Positions 1-8,617 of a stretch of 53,911 nt of DNA are shown here, piece after piece; position 1 is the stretch's first letter; each line of letters begins with the position of its first letter. The translations under genes were made by a program, and so were the position numbers. The notes under the pieces were generated by a model. It had not been told where the DNA came from and did not search any database. It saw nothing but the letters and a program-made list of their open reading frames with translations. Origin of the DNA: RGIG5299 sp045588575 (GTDB taxonomy: Bacteria > Bacillota > Clostridia > Oscillospirales > RGIG5299); contig JAZNEJ010000011.1 of NCBI GenBank assembly GCA_045588575.1, positions 1 through 53,911 on the forward strand, read 5' to 3'.

Positions 1-359
1 ACTTCTATCTGTTTTATGATATTTATAAATTCCGCATCGCTCTTCCCCGTTGGGTCGGGTAATTTCCAATCATCGTCAAAGCCTCTGCCGATAAACGGAC
101 ATTTAACATCGCATCCCATTGAGATTGCTACATCCGGCAGAGGTATTTGCCGTACGGTTTTACTGTACTGCGTTTGTTCCATATCAATTCCGTAAAGCTC
201 TTTCATAAGCCTTACGGCATCCTGATTTATCTGTGGCTTTGTTTCGCTGCCTGCCGAGTAAAAATCAAAGTCATTTCCGCGCAGATGTTTTCCGAGAGCT
301 TCTGCAATTTGACTTCGGCACGAATTATGCACGCAAATAAATGCTATCTTCTTTTTCAT
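1..359 (-). CDS. arsC: Arsenate reductase / low-MW tyrosine phosphatase family (ArsC), 3' end outside window
   Basis: Reading the minus strand from an ATG at 359 gives 119 residues before the window edge. The N-terminus has a beta strand followed by CVHNSCRS (residues 9-15), the CX5R phosphate/arsenate-binding loop of the thioredoxin-coupled ArsC family. C83 and C87 lie where the family's resolving cysteines occur, and DPTG (102-105) matches the family's W-x-DP-x-G region. The family reduces arsenate to arsenite in the cytoplasm using thioredoxin, or acts as a protein tyrosine phosphatase. The start codon overlaps the stop of the upstream DUF5714 gene (ATGA), so the two are translationally coupled. 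Only about 15-20 residues of the C-terminus should be missing. The family is clear; the choice between arsenate reductase and phosphatase rests on the extra cysteines. Confidence 0.85.
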   Translation of the reverse strand, partial: MKKKIAFICVHNSCRSQIAEALGKHLRGNDFDFYSAGSETKPQINQDAVRLMKELYGIDMEQTQYSKTVRQIPLPDVAISMGCDVKCPFIGRGFDDDWKLPDPTGKSDAEFINIIKQIE

Positions 360-1039
360 TTAAAAGGACACCTCGCACCTATGCACTGATTGTTTTGCGC
401 CGAATGAGCACACTTAATTTCATCAAGCTCCATTTCAACACCGAGGAATTCTTTTGCAAACTTCACGGCTTTTATAATAGATATATACGAATCGCGCTTA
501 CAGCAACGGGGACCGCCAACCTCGGCGATTGCGCCAAGCGCGGAAGAAGTCATTTTGTTTGATAATCCCCACGTTTCATTTGTAAGAGGTGTTGCCCCTG
601 TTACAATAGACACGAACATTCCGGCGCTTATTCCTGCGCCGCAAGCTCCCCAAAATCCGCAGCTGCCGCCCGGCACTTTCTTCCCGCGTGATTGCATCTC
701 GAACAGTGCTTTTGCGAGTTCAATATTACCGCCTGCGTTTTTATACGCAGTAAGCAAAGCCGAACCTACTATCACGTGATGTTCGGGGCCGTGCATATGG
801 CAAAAAGGCAGAGCCATCAATTTTTTACTGATTTCAATAGGATTTTTCGAGCGTTCCGCAAGGCATACGCCTATAATGCTATCCATTCCTTGCGTGTGGC
901 ATTCGTTGCATATATAATGACCGTTCTCGCAAGAGGTTTTACTGCTTTCTTTTTTATGGCAGATGGCGCATTCCATCATCTCATCGTTTTCTAAATATTT
1001 CAGCGGTGCTCCGCAAAGTAAACATTCGTCTTTCATCAT
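356..1039 (-). CDS. DUF5714-like cysteine-rich protein
   Basis: A 227-residue protein of unknown function. The N-terminus has a zinc-ribbon-like cysteine series (CLLCGAP, CAICHK, C-x-NGHYICNECH). The middle has a small-residue segment GGSCGFWGACGAGISAG, and the C-terminus has more cysteines (PRCCKR, CIGARCP). This arrangement fits the DUF5714 family seen in anaerobes; I recognise it by its pattern only. A TTG 12 bases upstream would extend the frame, but two ATGs at 1039 and 1036 follow a GAGG (1043-1046), so one of these is preferred. The gene overlaps arsC by four bases. It has its own promoter, and the cysteines suggest metal or redox chemistry, possibly linked to arsenic given the neighbour (inference). 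Confidence 0.7.
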   Translation of the reverse strand: MMKDECLLCGAPLKYLENDEMMECAICHKKESSKTSCENGHYICNECHTQGMDSIIGVCLAERSKNPIEISKKLMALPFCHMHGPEHHVIVGSALLTAYKNAGGNIELAKALFEMQSRGKKVPGGSCGFWGACGAGISAGMFVSIVTGATPLTNETWGLSNKMTSSALGAIAEVGGPRCCKRDSYISIIKAVKFAKEFLGVEMELDEIKCAHSAQNNQCIGARCPFK

Positions 1040-1073
1040 TAGCCTCAACAACTCTCAATTTATCAATAAATTT

Positions 1074-1102
1074 ATTATAACAAAAACGCTGTTTTAGTTC
1101 AA
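1074..1102 (-). promoter_or_regulatory. Sigma-A promoter of the DUF5714-arsC operon
   Basis: Minus strand TTGAAC, 17-base spacer, TATAAT, about 30 bases before the DUF5714 start. Confidence 0.75.
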
Positions 1103-1123
1103 GTGGTTATGTATGAATAAAAT

Positions 1124-1153
1124 AAAGCTCGACTTGCAAAAAAGTCGAGCTTT
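1124..1153 (-). terminator. Rho-independent terminator of metG-gltX-glnS
   Basis: A perfect 12-bp stem (AAAGCTCGACTT / AAGTCGAGCTTT) with a short loop, followed on the minus strand by a T-rich tract, 28 bases after the glnS stop. Confidence 0.85.
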
Positions 1154-1180
1154 ATAAAACACCCAGGGAAGCGCCTTGTG

Positions 1181-2842
1181 TTATTCGGGCTTGTAGCTAT
1201 CCTTTAAGGTTACTATTCTAACGAAAGCACCTGTCTTTTTGTCAAACTTAAAATAACCCGTTCTGACAAACTGGAAGGACTTTTCTTTTTCGGCTTCGTT
1301 TTCAAGGGCCTTTTCAACGTAACCGTGAAGTGAAACGAGCGACTCTTTGTTTATATACTGCTCAAAATCGTAGCCCTCCGAAATTTCGGCGGTGTTTTCG
1401 ATATTAAAGAGAATATCAATAAGGTTAAATTTTGCCGGCACTGCAAAATCCTGCGAAACCCAGTGGATTGTGCCCTTAATTTTTCTTCCGTCGAAGGGAT
1501 TTTGGTTTTTCGAAACGAGGTCGGCAGAGCAAAGAAGCTCGGTAACGTTGCCGTTTTCGTCTTTAATAACCTCATCGCAACGGACTATGTATCCACCCAT
1601 AAGTCTAACCTCTTTGCCGAGGGTAAGACGCTGAAATTTGGGAGGCGGAACCTCTTCGAAATCGCTTCTGTCGATATAAATATGCTTTGTGAAAGCAACC
1701 TTGCGGTAATCGGTGGTTTCCTTTTGAGGAGAATTTGCAACCTCAAAATATTCCGTTTGGTTTTCGGGATAGTTTGTAATTGTAACTTTAAGAGGTGATA
1801 AAACCGCCATTCTTCTTTCGGAGGTTAAGTTAAGCTCCTCGCGCTGACAGTGCTCAAGCAAGCGTCTGTCGGAAAGACTTGCGTTTTTGGCAACGCCGGT
1901 GCGTCTTATAAATTCAAAAATTGCGGTGGGAGTAAAGCCTCTTCTTCTCATACCCGAAAGGGTGGGCATTCTGGGGTCGTCCCAACCGTCAACGAGCTTA
2001 TCTTCAACCAATTTACGAAGATAACGCTTGCTCATAACAACGTTTGTAACGTTAAGACGGGCAAATTCATACTGATGCGGCTTTTTCTCGAAACCGATGT
2101 TGTCAACCACCCAGTCGTAAAGCGGACGGTGATTTTCAAACTCAATTGAACAGCAGGAGTGGGTAATGCCCTCTAAAGCGTCCTGAATGGGATGAGCGTA
2201 GTCGTAAAGAGGGTAGATGCACCATTTGTCGCCCTGACGGTGATGATGCTTTCTGGTAATACGGTAGATAACGGGGTCGCGCATGTTTATATTGGGCGAT
2301 GCCATATCTATTTTTGCGCGAAGCGTTTTCTCACCGTCGGCATATTTGCCGTTTTTCATTTCTTCAAATAAGCGCAAATTTTCTTCAACGCTTCTGTTTC
2401 TGTAAGGACTGTCTTTTCCGGGTTCGGTGAGCGTTCCGCGGTATTCTCTCGTTTCGTCGGCGGTTAAATCGCAAACGTAAGCCTTGCCGTCTTTAATAAG
2501 ACCGACTGCAAATTCGTAGCATTTTTCAAAATAGTCGGAGCCGAAGAAAACGTTATCGGGTTTTTCGCCCACGAGCCAAGTTAAATCCTCGTAAATAGAC
2601 TCAACGAATTCGGTTTCCTCTTTCGAGGGGTTTGTATCGTCGTATCTTAAATTGAATTTTCCGCCGTATTTTTTAGCGGCAAGAAAGTTTATGAAAATTG
2701 CCTTTGCCGAGCCGATGTGAAGATAACCGTTAGGCTCCGGCGGAAATCTTGTTTGAACAGCCGAAATTTTTCCGCTTTCAAGGTCGGAATCAATAATATC
2801 GGTTATAAAATGTGTGAAGTTTTCTGCATCAAATTTACTCAT
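1181..2842 (-). CDS. glnS: Glutaminyl-tRNA synthetase
   Basis: Charges tRNA-Gln directly with glutamine and ATP. It is a class I synthetase with PPEPNGYLHIGSAKA near residue 35 (HIGH motif) and VVMSKRYLRKL (the MSK motif), followed by the GlnRS-type beta-barrel anticodon domain. At 553 residues it is normal for bacterial GlnRS. The start is set at 2842, where AGAAAGGA lies seven bases upstream; the longer frame overlaps gltX and is not needed. It is third in the metG-gltX-glnS operon, 13 bases after gltX. GlnRS is patchy in Firmicutes, many of which use GatCAB amidation instead, so its presence implies transfer or a mixed strategy (family knowledge). Confidence 0.95.
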   Translation of the reverse strand: MSKFDAENFTHFITDIIDSDLESGKISAVQTRFPPEPNGYLHIGSAKAIFINFLAAKKYGGKFNLRYDDTNPSKEETEFVESIYEDLTWLVGEKPDNVFFGSDYFEKCYEFAVGLIKDGKAYVCDLTADETREYRGTLTEPGKDSPYRNRSVEENLRLFEEMKNGKYADGEKTLRAKIDMASPNINMRDPVIYRITRKHHHRQGDKWCIYPLYDYAHPIQDALEGITHSCCSIEFENHRPLYDWVVDNIGFEKKPHQYEFARLNVTNVVMSKRYLRKLVEDKLVDGWDDPRMPTLSGMRRRGFTPTAIFEFIRRTGVAKNASLSDRRLLEHCQREELNLTSERRMAVLSPLKVTITNYPENQTEYFEVANSPQKETTDYRKVAFTKHIYIDRSDFEEVPPPKFQRLTLGKEVRLMGGYIVRCDEVIKDENGNVTELLCSADLVSKNQNPFDGRKIKGTIHWVSQDFAVPAKFNLIDILFNIENTAEISEGYDFEQYINKESLVSLHGYVEKALENEAEKEKSFQFVRTGYFKFDKKTGAFVRIVTLKDSYKPE

Positions 2843-2855
2843 AAAAAATCCTTTC

Positions 2856-4493
2856 TCACTTCGTTGCAATTTCAATGCGGCGAAGGATTTTTTCTTTACC
2901 TAAAAGCTTTAACACGGTGCACATATCGGGTGAGCTTTCTCTGCCGGTAACCGCAAGGCGTATAACCCCTGAAACGTCGCCGACGTGGCCCTTGTAACCT
3001 TCGGGATTTTGTTTATATTCTTTGGTGTTCGGGCAATAACCCAAAGATTCCGAAAGAGTTTTGATTTTTTCAAACCAAACGTCTTGCTCGTCTGCCTCAC
3101 TCCAAATTAAAGCGTAACCGTTTAAAATTGCTTTTGCATCGTCGGTTTTCAAAAGCTCGCTTTGCGAGGGCTCGAAATATTCGTCGAAGAAATATTTAAC
3201 GTAATCAAAAACGTCTTTAAGAGTGGTTAAATCTTTTCTCGGCTTTGCGCCGCCTCTGCCTATTGATAAAATTGCCTTTATAAAATCGCCGTTTTTAACG
3301 ATAAGCTCGTTTAAAGGTTTGTCGTATTCGGGCGCCCAAGCCTTTAAAAGCTCGAAAACTTCGTCGGCAGTCATTTCCGAAAGAACGGTTTTGGAAATAT
3401 CGTTTAACTTATCGTTGTCAAAAAGACAACCCGAAATGCTCATCTTCGAAAGCTTTAAGGGGAATTTCGAAATGCTTTCATTCTTGTTTGCTTTAAGCCA
3501 TTCCTCAAAGGAGGAGGAAAGAAGAGTGAAAAGATATTTTTTAACGGCAATGGCAGGATATCCGTTTTCAACGTAATAGGTAACCGCTGCCTCAGGGTCT
3601 TTTCTTTTTGAAAGCTTTCTCTTTCCGCCGTTTTCGCCCTTCATAATTTGAGCGGTGTGCGCGTATTTGGGACATTTAAATCCAAGCGCTCTGAAAAGTT
3701 CGAGATGATAGGGAAGAGTGGAAAGCCATTCCTCGCCTCGAACAACGTGAGTGGTTCTCATAAGATGGTCGTCAACCGCGTGGGCGAAATGGTAGGTGGG
3801 AAGACCGTCGGTTTTAAGCAAAACGAAATCGTTATCGTTTTGCGGAAGGGTAAGCTCGCCTTTGATTTCATCTTTGAACTTAACGGTGATTTTTTTATCG
3901 CCTTCCGATTTAAAACGGATAATATAGCTCATTCCCGCCTTAATGTTTGCTTCAATTTGCTCCAAAGAAAGATTTCGGCATTTTGCATATTCGCCGTAAT
4001 AACCGGGGTCTGCCTTTAACGAGGTTTGAAGCTCGTGCTGCTTTTCAAGCTCCTCTGCGGTGCAAAAGCAAGGGTAAGCTCTGCCCTCGCTCATAAGCTT
4101 TTTGGCAAAAACGTGATAAATTTCACGTCTTTCGCTTTGACGGTAAGGTCCGTAATTTCCAATATCGGCACCGTTTTTACCTGCGCCTTCGTCGAAATTT
4201 ATGTCGAAAAAGGCAAAGGAATCAATAATGTTTTCAACGGCGCCCGGAACCAAACGCTTTCTGTCGGTATCTTCAATTCGAAGATAGAAAACACCGCCCG
4301 ACTGATGAGCAACGTGCTCGTCAAGCACTGCCTGATAAAGACCGCCCAGATGTATAAATCCCGTGGGGCTGGGAGCAACTCTGGTAACTCTTGCGCCCTC
4401 CGGCAAATTCCTTTCGGGATATTTTGCTTCCAAATCATCGGGAGTAAGAGTAACGTTAGGGAAAATAAGCTCTGCAAGTTTATTGTAATCCAT
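2856..4493 (-). CDS. gltX: Glutamyl-tRNA synthetase
   Basis: Ligates glutamate to tRNA-Glu. RVAPSPTGFIHLGG is the HIGH region, RIEDTDRKR the glutamate-binding segment, and GKRKLSKRKD the KMSKS-equivalent loop. At 545 residues it is longer than the usual 470-490, because of a roughly 30-residue N-terminal lead and insertions in the C-terminal anticodon-binding part. The start at 4493 follows GAAAGG with a seven-base gap; the extended frame five codons upstream lacks its own site. It sits 17 bases after metG. Since glnS is in the same operon, this enzyme is probably discriminating (glutamate onto tRNA-Glu only), but that cannot be read from the sequence. Confidence 0.95.
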   Translation of the reverse strand: MDYNKLAELIFPNVTLTPDDLEAKYPERNLPEGARVTRVAPSPTGFIHLGGLYQAVLDEHVAHQSGGVFYLRIEDTDRKRLVPGAVENIIDSFAFFDINFDEGAGKNGADIGNYGPYRQSERREIYHVFAKKLMSEGRAYPCFCTAEELEKQHELQTSLKADPGYYGEYAKCRNLSLEQIEANIKAGMSYIIRFKSEGDKKITVKFKDEIKGELTLPQNDNDFVLLKTDGLPTYHFAHAVDDHLMRTTHVVRGEEWLSTLPYHLELFRALGFKCPKYAHTAQIMKGENGGKRKLSKRKDPEAAVTYYVENGYPAIAVKKYLFTLLSSSFEEWLKANKNESISKFPLKLSKMSISGCLFDNDKLNDISKTVLSEMTADEVFELLKAWAPEYDKPLNELIVKNGDFIKAILSIGRGGAKPRKDLTTLKDVFDYVKYFFDEYFEPSQSELLKTDDAKAILNGYALIWSEADEQDVWFEKIKTLSESLGYCPNTKEYKQNPEGYKGHVGDVSGVIRLAVTGRESSPDMCTVLKLLGKEKILRRIEIATK

Positions 4494-4510
4494 AAAATAA
4501 CCTTTCAAAA

Positions 4511-6445
4511 TCAGCGAATTATGCTGCCGTTTTCAACGGAATTATCGAGGAATAAAACCTTAACGTTGCCGTTGTCGTCCTCAGATGCCATAATCATTCC
4601 GTTTGAATCAACGCCTCTTAATTTAACGGGCGCAAGGTTAACGATAACCGAAACCTTTTTACCTATTAAATCGTCGGGCTTGTAATATTTCGCAATGCCC
4701 GAAACAACCTGACGAAGACCTTCGCCGGTGTCTATCATAAGGCGTAAAAGCTTATCGCTTTTCGGCACGGGTTCGCATTCTTTTATTTCGCCTGCTCTTA
4801 TTTCAAGCTTTGCAAAATCGTCAATTGTAATCTGCTCTTTGTGTTCCTGAGGCTTTTTGGGAGCGGCTGCGGCCTTTTTTGCTTCAAGCTCGGCAGTCAT
4901 TTCGTTAATAACCTTTTCGGCGTCAATTCTGGGGAAGAGCGCCTCGCCCTTGGAAACAACGGCGCCTGCTTTTAAGCCGCCGAAACCGAGCTTTGCCCAA
5001 TCAAGCTCGTCGGAATCAAGACCTAACTGAACAGCCATTTTTTCTGCGGTATCGGGCATAAAGGGTTTAAGCATAATTGCGGCGTGGCGCAAGCTTTCGG
5101 CAAGGTGATACATAACCGAAGCAAGCTCGTCTTTCTTTGCTTCGTCCTTCGCAAGAGCCCACGGAGCCGTTTCGTCGATATATTTATTGGCGCGTGAAAC
5201 AAGGCTCATAACGCTCTTAATGGCGTCGGAAACCTTATAAGCGTCCATTTCCTCTTCGACTTTTGAAACGGTGTCTTTCATAAATTGCTCCAAAACACCG
5301 TCGAAATCGGTTTTACCCGAGGGAGCGGGAACCTCGCCGCCGAAATATTTCATAATCATTGCGGTTGTTCTTGAAAGAAGGTTACCGAGGTCGTTTGCAA
5401 GGTCGGAATTTATTCTGTTAATAAAAAGCTCGTTGGTATAGTTGCCGTCTTGTCCCATGCTTATTTCGGAAAGAAGATAATATCTTATGGCATCAACGCC
5501 GAAATAGTGAGAAAGGATTGCGGGGTCAACAACGTTGCCCTTCGATTTGCTCATCTTGCCGCCGTCAATAAGAAGCCAGCCGTGGCCGTAAACCTTTTTC
5601 GGAAGCGGCAAATCAAGCGCCATAAGCATAATGGGCCAGTAAATCGTGTGGAAACGGAGAATATCCTTGCCTATAACGTGAACGTCGGCAGGCCAGAAAT
5701 CTTCGAAATCGTTATATTTTCCGTTTTGATAGCCGAGCGCGGTAATGTAGTTTGAAAGAGCGTCAATCCAAACGTAAATAACGTGTTTTTCGTTTATCGG
5801 CACGGGAATACCCCAGTCAAATGAGGTTCTCGAAATGCAAAGGTCCTGAAGACCGGGCTTTAAGAAGTTGTTAACCATTTCGTTTCTTCTCGAAGCAGGC
5901 TCAATAAAATCGGGATGTTCCTCTATGTATTTAAGCAATTTGTCGGCGTATTTGCTCATCTTGAAGAAATATGCTTCTTCCTTTGCGGGATGCACTTCTC
6001 TTCCGCAGTCGGGACATTTGCCGCCAACGGCCTGAGTTTCGGTCCAAAAAGCCTCGCAGGGAGTGCAGTAAAGACCTTCGTAAGAGCCGAGATAAATATC
6101 GCCGTTATCGTAAAGCTTTTGAAATATTTTTTGAACCGATTCAACGTGATAATCGTCGGTGGTTCTTATAAAACGGTCGTAGCTTATATTCATAAGCTGC
6201 CAAAGCTCTTTAATTGAAGCAACTATTCCGTCGATATATTCAATGGGCTTTAAGCCCTTTTTTTCTGCAATTTGCTGAAGCTTTTCACCGTGCTCGTCGG
6301 TGCCGGTGAGAAACATTACATCAAAACCACGCATTCGCTTATATCTGGCAATTGCATCGGAAACAACGGTGGTGTAGGTATTGCCGATATGCAATTTATC
6401 AGAGGGATAATAAATGGGTGTTGTGATATAGAATTTGTTTTTCAT
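4511..6445 (-). CDS. metG: Methionyl-tRNA synthetase with C-terminal tRNA-binding domain
   Basis: Charges initiator and elongator tRNA-Met. The 644-residue protein has YYPSDKLHIGNTYTT (HIGH motif), a zinc knuckle (CTPCEAFW and CPDCGREV), KMSKSKGNVVDP (KMSKS loop), an alpha-helical anticodon domain and a C-terminal EMAP/Trbp111-like OB domain (about residues 545-644, ending in NSVENGSIIR) after an Ala/Lys/Pro linker. GAAAGGAGC precedes the ATG. First gene of its operon; the leader from the predicted promoter is only about 30 bases, so no T-box is possible. Confidence 0.96.
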   Translation of the reverse strand: MKNKFYITTPIYYPSDKLHIGNTYTTVVSDAIARYKRMRGFDVMFLTGTDEHGEKLQQIAEKKGLKPIEYIDGIVASIKELWQLMNISYDRFIRTTDDYHVESVQKIFQKLYDNGDIYLGSYEGLYCTPCEAFWTETQAVGGKCPDCGREVHPAKEEAYFFKMSKYADKLLKYIEEHPDFIEPASRRNEMVNNFLKPGLQDLCISRTSFDWGIPVPINEKHVIYVWIDALSNYITALGYQNGKYNDFEDFWPADVHVIGKDILRFHTIYWPIMLMALDLPLPKKVYGHGWLLIDGGKMSKSKGNVVDPAILSHYFGVDAIRYYLLSEISMGQDGNYTNELFINRINSDLANDLGNLLSRTTAMIMKYFGGEVPAPSGKTDFDGVLEQFMKDTVSKVEEEMDAYKVSDAIKSVMSLVSRANKYIDETAPWALAKDEAKKDELASVMYHLAESLRHAAIMLKPFMPDTAEKMAVQLGLDSDELDWAKLGFGGLKAGAVVSKGEALFPRIDAEKVINEMTAELEAKKAAAAPKKPQEHKEQITIDDFAKLEIRAGEIKECEPVPKSDKLLRLMIDTGEGLRQVVSGIAKYYKPDDLIGKKVSVIVNLAPVKLRGVDSNGMIMASEDDNGNVKVLFLDNSVENGSIIR

Positions 6446-6480
6446 TGAACAAATCCGCTCCTTTCGTAATGTATTTTATT

Positions 6481-6509
6481 AGTATATCACTATTTAATAT
6501 AAATTTCAA
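6481..6509 (-). promoter_or_regulatory. Sigma-A promoter of metG-gltX-glnS
   Basis: Minus strand TTGAAA, 17 bases, TATACT, ending 36 bases before the metG ATG. It diverges from the pckA promoter. Confidence 0.75.
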
Positions 6510-6611
6510 CAATTTTTTATTTAAAAAAGCGGAATTTTAAAAAGCGGCGCGCAATAAAATAACAGTAAAAAAGAGGGGAAAACGGCTTTTAAAAGGTAAA
6601 AAATGCCGGCG

Positions 6612-6627
6612 TTGTTAAAATTAACAA
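6612..6627. promoter_or_regulatory. Rex-type operator, distal
   Basis: TTGTTAA-AA-TTAACAA, a perfect 7-bp inverted repeat. The half-sites are identical to the Rex consensus half-site TTGTTAA; the spacer is 2 instead of the usual 4, which could weaken binding. A rex gene lies at 29270-29908. Confidence 0.55.
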
Positions 6628-6644
6628 AAAAGACGGTAAAAAAC

Positions 6645-6662
6645 GTGTTAAAAATTTAACAA
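6645..6662. promoter_or_regulatory. Rex-type operator, promoter-proximal
   Basis: GTGTTAA-AAAT-TTAACAA. The 18-bp geometry and half-sites match the Clostridia/Bacilli Rex operator (TTGTTAA-N4-TTAACAA) with one mismatch. It is centred about 61 bases upstream of the predicted transcription start of pckA. Confidence 0.7.
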
Positions 6663-6679
6663 AAACAGTAAAAACATAG

Positions 6680-6708
6680 TTTACAAGCCTTTTATTTTGT
6701 GCTATAAT
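6680..6708 (+). promoter_or_regulatory. Promoter of the pckA-to-carrier operon
   Basis: TTTACA, 17 bases, TATAAT with an upstream TG (extended -10). Transcription would start near 6715, leaving a leader of about 97 bases. The rest of the 366-base gap (6446-6811) holds the metG promoter, the two Rex-type sites and AT-rich DNA. Confidence 0.8.
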
Positions 6709-6723
6709 GTATATGTGATAAAT

Positions 6724-6754
6724 TGGGAAAAAATCGAAAAAGTCCCATTTTTTT
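6724..6754 (+). promoter_or_regulatory. Terminator-like hairpin in the pckA leader
   Basis: TGGGA (6724-6728) and TCCCA (6743-6747) can pair across an A-rich loop and are followed by seven T. The stem is short and weak, so it could be a leaky attenuator or chance. Confidence 0.3.
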
Positions 6755-6811
6755 GTCGCAAATTCAATGAAAAAAATAATAAAAAATTAACTTATAAAAG
6801 GAGTAAAGACG

Positions 6812-8596
6812 ATGACAAAAAACAAAACCGTGTTACAGTGGCTCGACGAAGTTAAGGCTCTTGTAACTCCCGACAACGTAGTTTGGATTGACGGAAGTGA
6901 GGAGCAGCTTGAAGCACTTCGTAACGAGGCTGTTTCAACAGGAGAAATGATTAAATTAAACGAAGATAAACTTCCCGGTTGCTATCTTCACAGAACCAAC
7001 CCCAACGACGTTGCCCGTGTTGAAGACAGAACCTTCATTTGTTCTCGTGAAAAAGAAAATGCAGGTCCCACAAATAACTGGTGCGAACCCAAAGAAATGT
7101 ATGAAAAGCTTTACGACATAGCAAGAGGCTCTTATAAAGGAAGAACAATGTATATCATTCCTTTCTCAATGGGCCCCATCGGCTCTCCCATTGCCAAAAT
7201 CGGCATTGAGGTAACCGATTCAATCTACGTTGTTTTAAATATGGCAATTATGACCAGAGTAGGCAAGGCTGTTATCGAAACCCTCGGCGACAGTAACGAC
7301 TGGGTTAGAGGCCTTCACTGCAAATGCGAAATCAATCCCGAAAAGAGATACATTTGCCACTTCCCCGAAGATAACACCATTATTTCCGTAAACTCCGGTT
7401 ACGGCGGCAACGTATTGCTCGGCAAAAAATGCTTTGCTCTCAGAATAGCATCTTATCAGGGCTGGAAAGAGGGCTGGATGGCAGAGCATATGCTCATTTT
7501 AGGTATTGAAAATCCCAAGGGCGAGGTTAAATACATAGCCGCTGCATTCCCCTCGGCTTGCGGCAAAACCAACCTTGCAATGCTTATTCCTCCGGAATAC
7601 TTAAAGAAAAAAGGCTATAAGGTTTGGACGGTAGGCGACGACATCGCTTGGATGAAAATCGGTCCCGACGGCAGACTTTATGCAATTAACCCCGAAAACG
7701 GCTTCTTCGGCGTTGCTCCCGGCACCAACGAAAAATCCAACTTCAACGCTCTTGAGAGCACCAAGAAGAACACCATTTTCACAAACGTTTGCTTAAATCT
7801 CGACACCAACACTGTTTGGTGGGAAGGTCTCGATAATAATCCCCCCGAAAACGCACTTGAATGGAAGGGCAATCCTTGGACTCCTTCAATGTTCAATAAA
7901 GCCGATAAGTCAACCTATTCGGCACATCCCAACTCAAGATTCACCGCTCCCGCAGTAAACTGCCCCTGCATTTCCGAGGAATTCGATAAAGGCGCAGGCG
8001 TTCCGATTTCCGCAATCGTATTCGGCGGCAGACGTGCAAAATGCACTCCCTTGGTTTATCAGTCGAAGGATTGGGAAAACGGCGTATTCATCGGCTCTGC
8101 AATGGCATCCGAAACAACTGCTGCCGCAGCAGGCGCAGTCGGCGTAGTAAGACGCGACCCCATGGCAATGCTTCCCTTCTGCGGATACCATATGGGCGAT
8201 TATTTCCGTCATTGGCTCGATATGGGCAAGAAGCTCGGCGATAAGGCTCCCAAAATCTTCAACGTAAACTGGTTCAGAACCGATGACGAAGGTAACTTCA
8301 TCTGGCCCGGCTACGGCGACAATATGAGAGTTCTCAACTGGATTATCGAGCGTTGCGAAGGCACTGCAGACGCAGTTGAAACCGCAATCGGCTATGTTCC
8401 GAAGCCAGAAGATATCGACCTTCAGGATTTGGATATGGATATCGAAACCTTAAAAGATATTTTGGCAGTTGAAAAAGACGTTTGGGAAAAAGAAGCTTCG
8501 GAAATCGAAGAACACTACAAAAAGTTTGGCGACAGACTCCCCGCAGAGTTAAAAGAACAGCTTGAAATCCTTAAAGCAAATATCGCAAAAATATAA
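6812..8596 (+). CDS. pckA: Phosphoenolpyruvate carboxykinase (GTP)
   Basis: Interconverts PEP + CO2 + GDP and oxaloacetate + GTP. The 594-residue protein has the GTP-type P-loop FPSACGKTNLAML (about residues 249-261), the active-site region GGRRAKCTPLVY with the reactive cysteine, and the PWTPSMF segment. All are diagnostic of the GTP family rather than the ATP family. AAAGGAG lies eight bases before the ATG. It is first in the succinate operon; in fermenters with this context it normally runs in the carboxylating, GTP-yielding direction (inference from downstream mdh, fumC and frd). A Rex-type site lies just upstream of the promoter. Confidence 0.95.
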   Translation: MTKNKTVLQWLDEVKALVTPDNVVWIDGSEEQLEALRNEAVSTGEMIKLNEDKLPGCYLHRTNPNDVARVEDRTFICSREKENAGPTNNWCEPKEMYEKLYDIARGSYKGRTMYIIPFSMGPIGSPIAKIGIEVTDSIYVVLNMAIMTRVGKAVIETLGDSNDWVRGLHCKCEINPEKRYICHFPEDNTIISVNSGYGGNVLLGKKCFALRIASYQGWKEGWMAEHMLILGIENPKGEVKYIAAAFPSACGKTNLAMLIPPEYLKKKGYKVWTVGDDIAWMKIGPDGRLYAINPENGFFGVAPGTNEKSNFNALESTKKNTIFTNVCLNLDTNTVWWEGLDNNPPENALEWKGNPWTPSMFNKADKSTYSAHPNSRFTAPAVNCPCISEEFDKGAGVPISAIVFGGRRAKCTPLVYQSKDWENGVFIGSAMASETTAAAAGAVGVVRRDPMAMLPFCGYHMGDYFRHWLDMGKKLGDKAPKIFNVNWFRTDDEGNFIWPGYGDNMRVLNWIIERCEGTADAVETAIGYVPKPEDIDLQDLDMDIETLKDILAVEKDVWEKEASEIEEHYKKFGDRLPAELKEQLEILKANIAKI

Positions 8597-8617
8597 AGAA
8601 AAGTCAGATGATATAAA

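Noticed and set aside
6446..6480. T-box riboswitch before the tRNA synthetase operon
   Set aside because: The leader from the predicted promoter is about 30 bases, far too short, and no T-box sequence is seen.
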